A DNA stretch of 7,042 nt, taken from the NCBI GenBank assembly GCA_003972865.1, contig QOAX01000278.1:1-7042 (forward strand). The letters run 5' to 3'. Position numbers and translations under genes: made by a program. The notes under the pieces were generated by a model. The model was not told the DNA's origin. It worked only from the letters and a program-made list of their open reading frames with translations, and did no database searches. Origin of the DNA: Verrucomicrobiota bacterium (GTDB taxonomy: Bacteria; Verrucomicrobiota; Verrucomicrobiia; Limisphaerales; UBA1096). Shown piece by piece: positions 6,391 through 7,042 of the stretch. The stretch's first letter is position 1; each line of letters opens with the position of its first letter.

Positions 6391-7042
6391 TTAATTCCCA
6401 CCCAACTCAAAGCAGGCGAGTTCGTTGGGGCCTCGGAGGTAGAGGCGGTTGCCGACGATGGCGGGGTGGGACATCGAGTCGCCGCTCGCGTCGCCGAAGG
6501 GGCGCAACCGGCTGAGCGGTTTGAACTCGTTCGCCGTGGCGTCGAGCAGCAGCAGGTCGCCGCTGTTCGTCCAAGCCAACACGCGCCCGTTGCTGCCGAT
6601 CACGTTTGAGTGGTCGAAAAACATATCGTCCTCCATCACCCAAATCGTTTTCAATCCATTCTTCAAGTCGAGGCAATACATCTCACCGTAGGCCGTGGCG
6701 AACACGCGGTCGCCAACGATGACCGGCGAGCAGGTATCCGGCGCGAGGCTGCCGTTGACCAGCACCGGCTTGGGGTTGATTTTTCCATCGGGCAAAAAAC
6801 CGTGCAGCCGCGTCGCGTTGTTCTCGGTGGCGAGCAGCAGTTGGCCGGCGTGGATGAGCGGCGTGGTGACATTGAAGTCCGCCCCCTCGCGCGGCACGTG
6901 CTCCCACAACCGCTCTCCGGTGGCAGGATCCCAGCCGCCGACGCTCGCAGAGTCGTAGCCAATGACCTGTCGCCGGCCACCAAGTTCCCCCACGACAAAC
7001 GCCGAGTAGGCGGCAGCGTGGCCGGGCGTTTTCCAAATCAGC
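6391..7042 (-). CDS. PQQ-like beta-propeller (BamB-like repeat) protein, C-terminal 216 residues (5' end outside window)
   Basis: The frame is open from the right edge (first full codon 7039-7041) to TAA at 6391-6393. The GTG at 6991-6993 is internal, because LIWKTPGHAAAYSAFVV upstream in the same frame is typical propeller sequence. At least five blade-like units can be seen. The first is the most canonical (GWDPATGERLWEHV); others are GKINPKPVLVNGSL, GEMYCLDLKNGLKTIW, GDLLLLDATANEFKPL and NRLYLRGPNELACFELGG. Such proteins bind no PQQ unless the specific pocket residues are present, and many are exported scaffold or dehydrogenase-like proteins common in Planctomycetes and Verrucomicrobia. 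The signal peptide, if any, is outside the window. Function is unknown. It converges with the nucleotidyltransferase gene, with stop codons adjacent. Confidence 0.87.
   Translation of the reverse strand, partial: LIWKTPGHAAAYSAFVVGELGGRRQVIGYDSASVGGWDPATGERLWEHVPREGADFNVTTPLIHAGQLLLATENNATRLHGFLPDGKINPKPVLVNGSLAPDTCSPVIVGDRVFATAYGEMYCLDLKNGLKTIWVMEDDMFFDHSNVIGSNGRVLAWTNSGDLLLLDATANEFKPLSRLRPFGDASGDSMSHPAIVGNRLYLRGPNELACFELGGN

Overview
The window is dense, GC-rich bacterial chromosome with no RNA genes, CRISPR array or insertion sequence that I can see. It holds five genes: the 3' end of a class II fructose-bisphosphate aldolase (+ strand), a complete smc chromosome condensation gene (- strand), a complete archaeal-type (ApgM-like) phosphoglycerate mutase (+ strand), a complete sugar-phosphate nucleotidyltransferase (+ strand, overlapping the mutase by 4 bases), and the 3' part of a PQQ-like beta-propeller gene (- strand, running off the right edge). 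The combination of an ApgM-like mutase of about 400 residues, a PQQ-like propeller and an intergenic inverted repeat of the GACATT/AATGTC type suggests the Planctomycetes-Verrucomicrobia group, most likely Verrucomicrobia. This is inference from family resemblance, not proof.

Layout: fba and smc converge on a 219-base gap (247-465). The gap holds a large imperfect inverted repeat (arms 282-324 and 388-430) and, just past the smc stop codon, a perfect 16-base palindrome GCGCTTGGCCAAGCGC. smc and the mutase gene diverge from a 217-base gap (4213-4429). That gap holds a 14-base direct repeat, a short hairpin, a plausible sigma70-like promoter for the mutase and a second perfect copy of the same palindrome directly before the mutase start codon. 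The nucleotidyltransferase and propeller genes converge with stop codons back to back (6390/6391) and no gap.

How the genes fit together: aldolase and phosphoglycerate mutase are both glycolytic/gluconeogenic enzymes, and smc sits between them on the opposite strand. The mutase and nucleotidyltransferase look like one translationally coupled unit. Either central carbon flux and sugar-nucleotide synthesis are co-expressed, or the 'phosphoglycerate mutase' is a sugar-phosphate mutase feeding the nucleotidyltransferase. The most notable signals outside the genes are the recurring TTGGCCAA motif (seven copies, two of them inside identical 16-base palindromes flanking smc) and, within a gene, an apparent His-to-Glu change at a metal-ligand position of the mutase. 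I found no clearly new multi-gene system.
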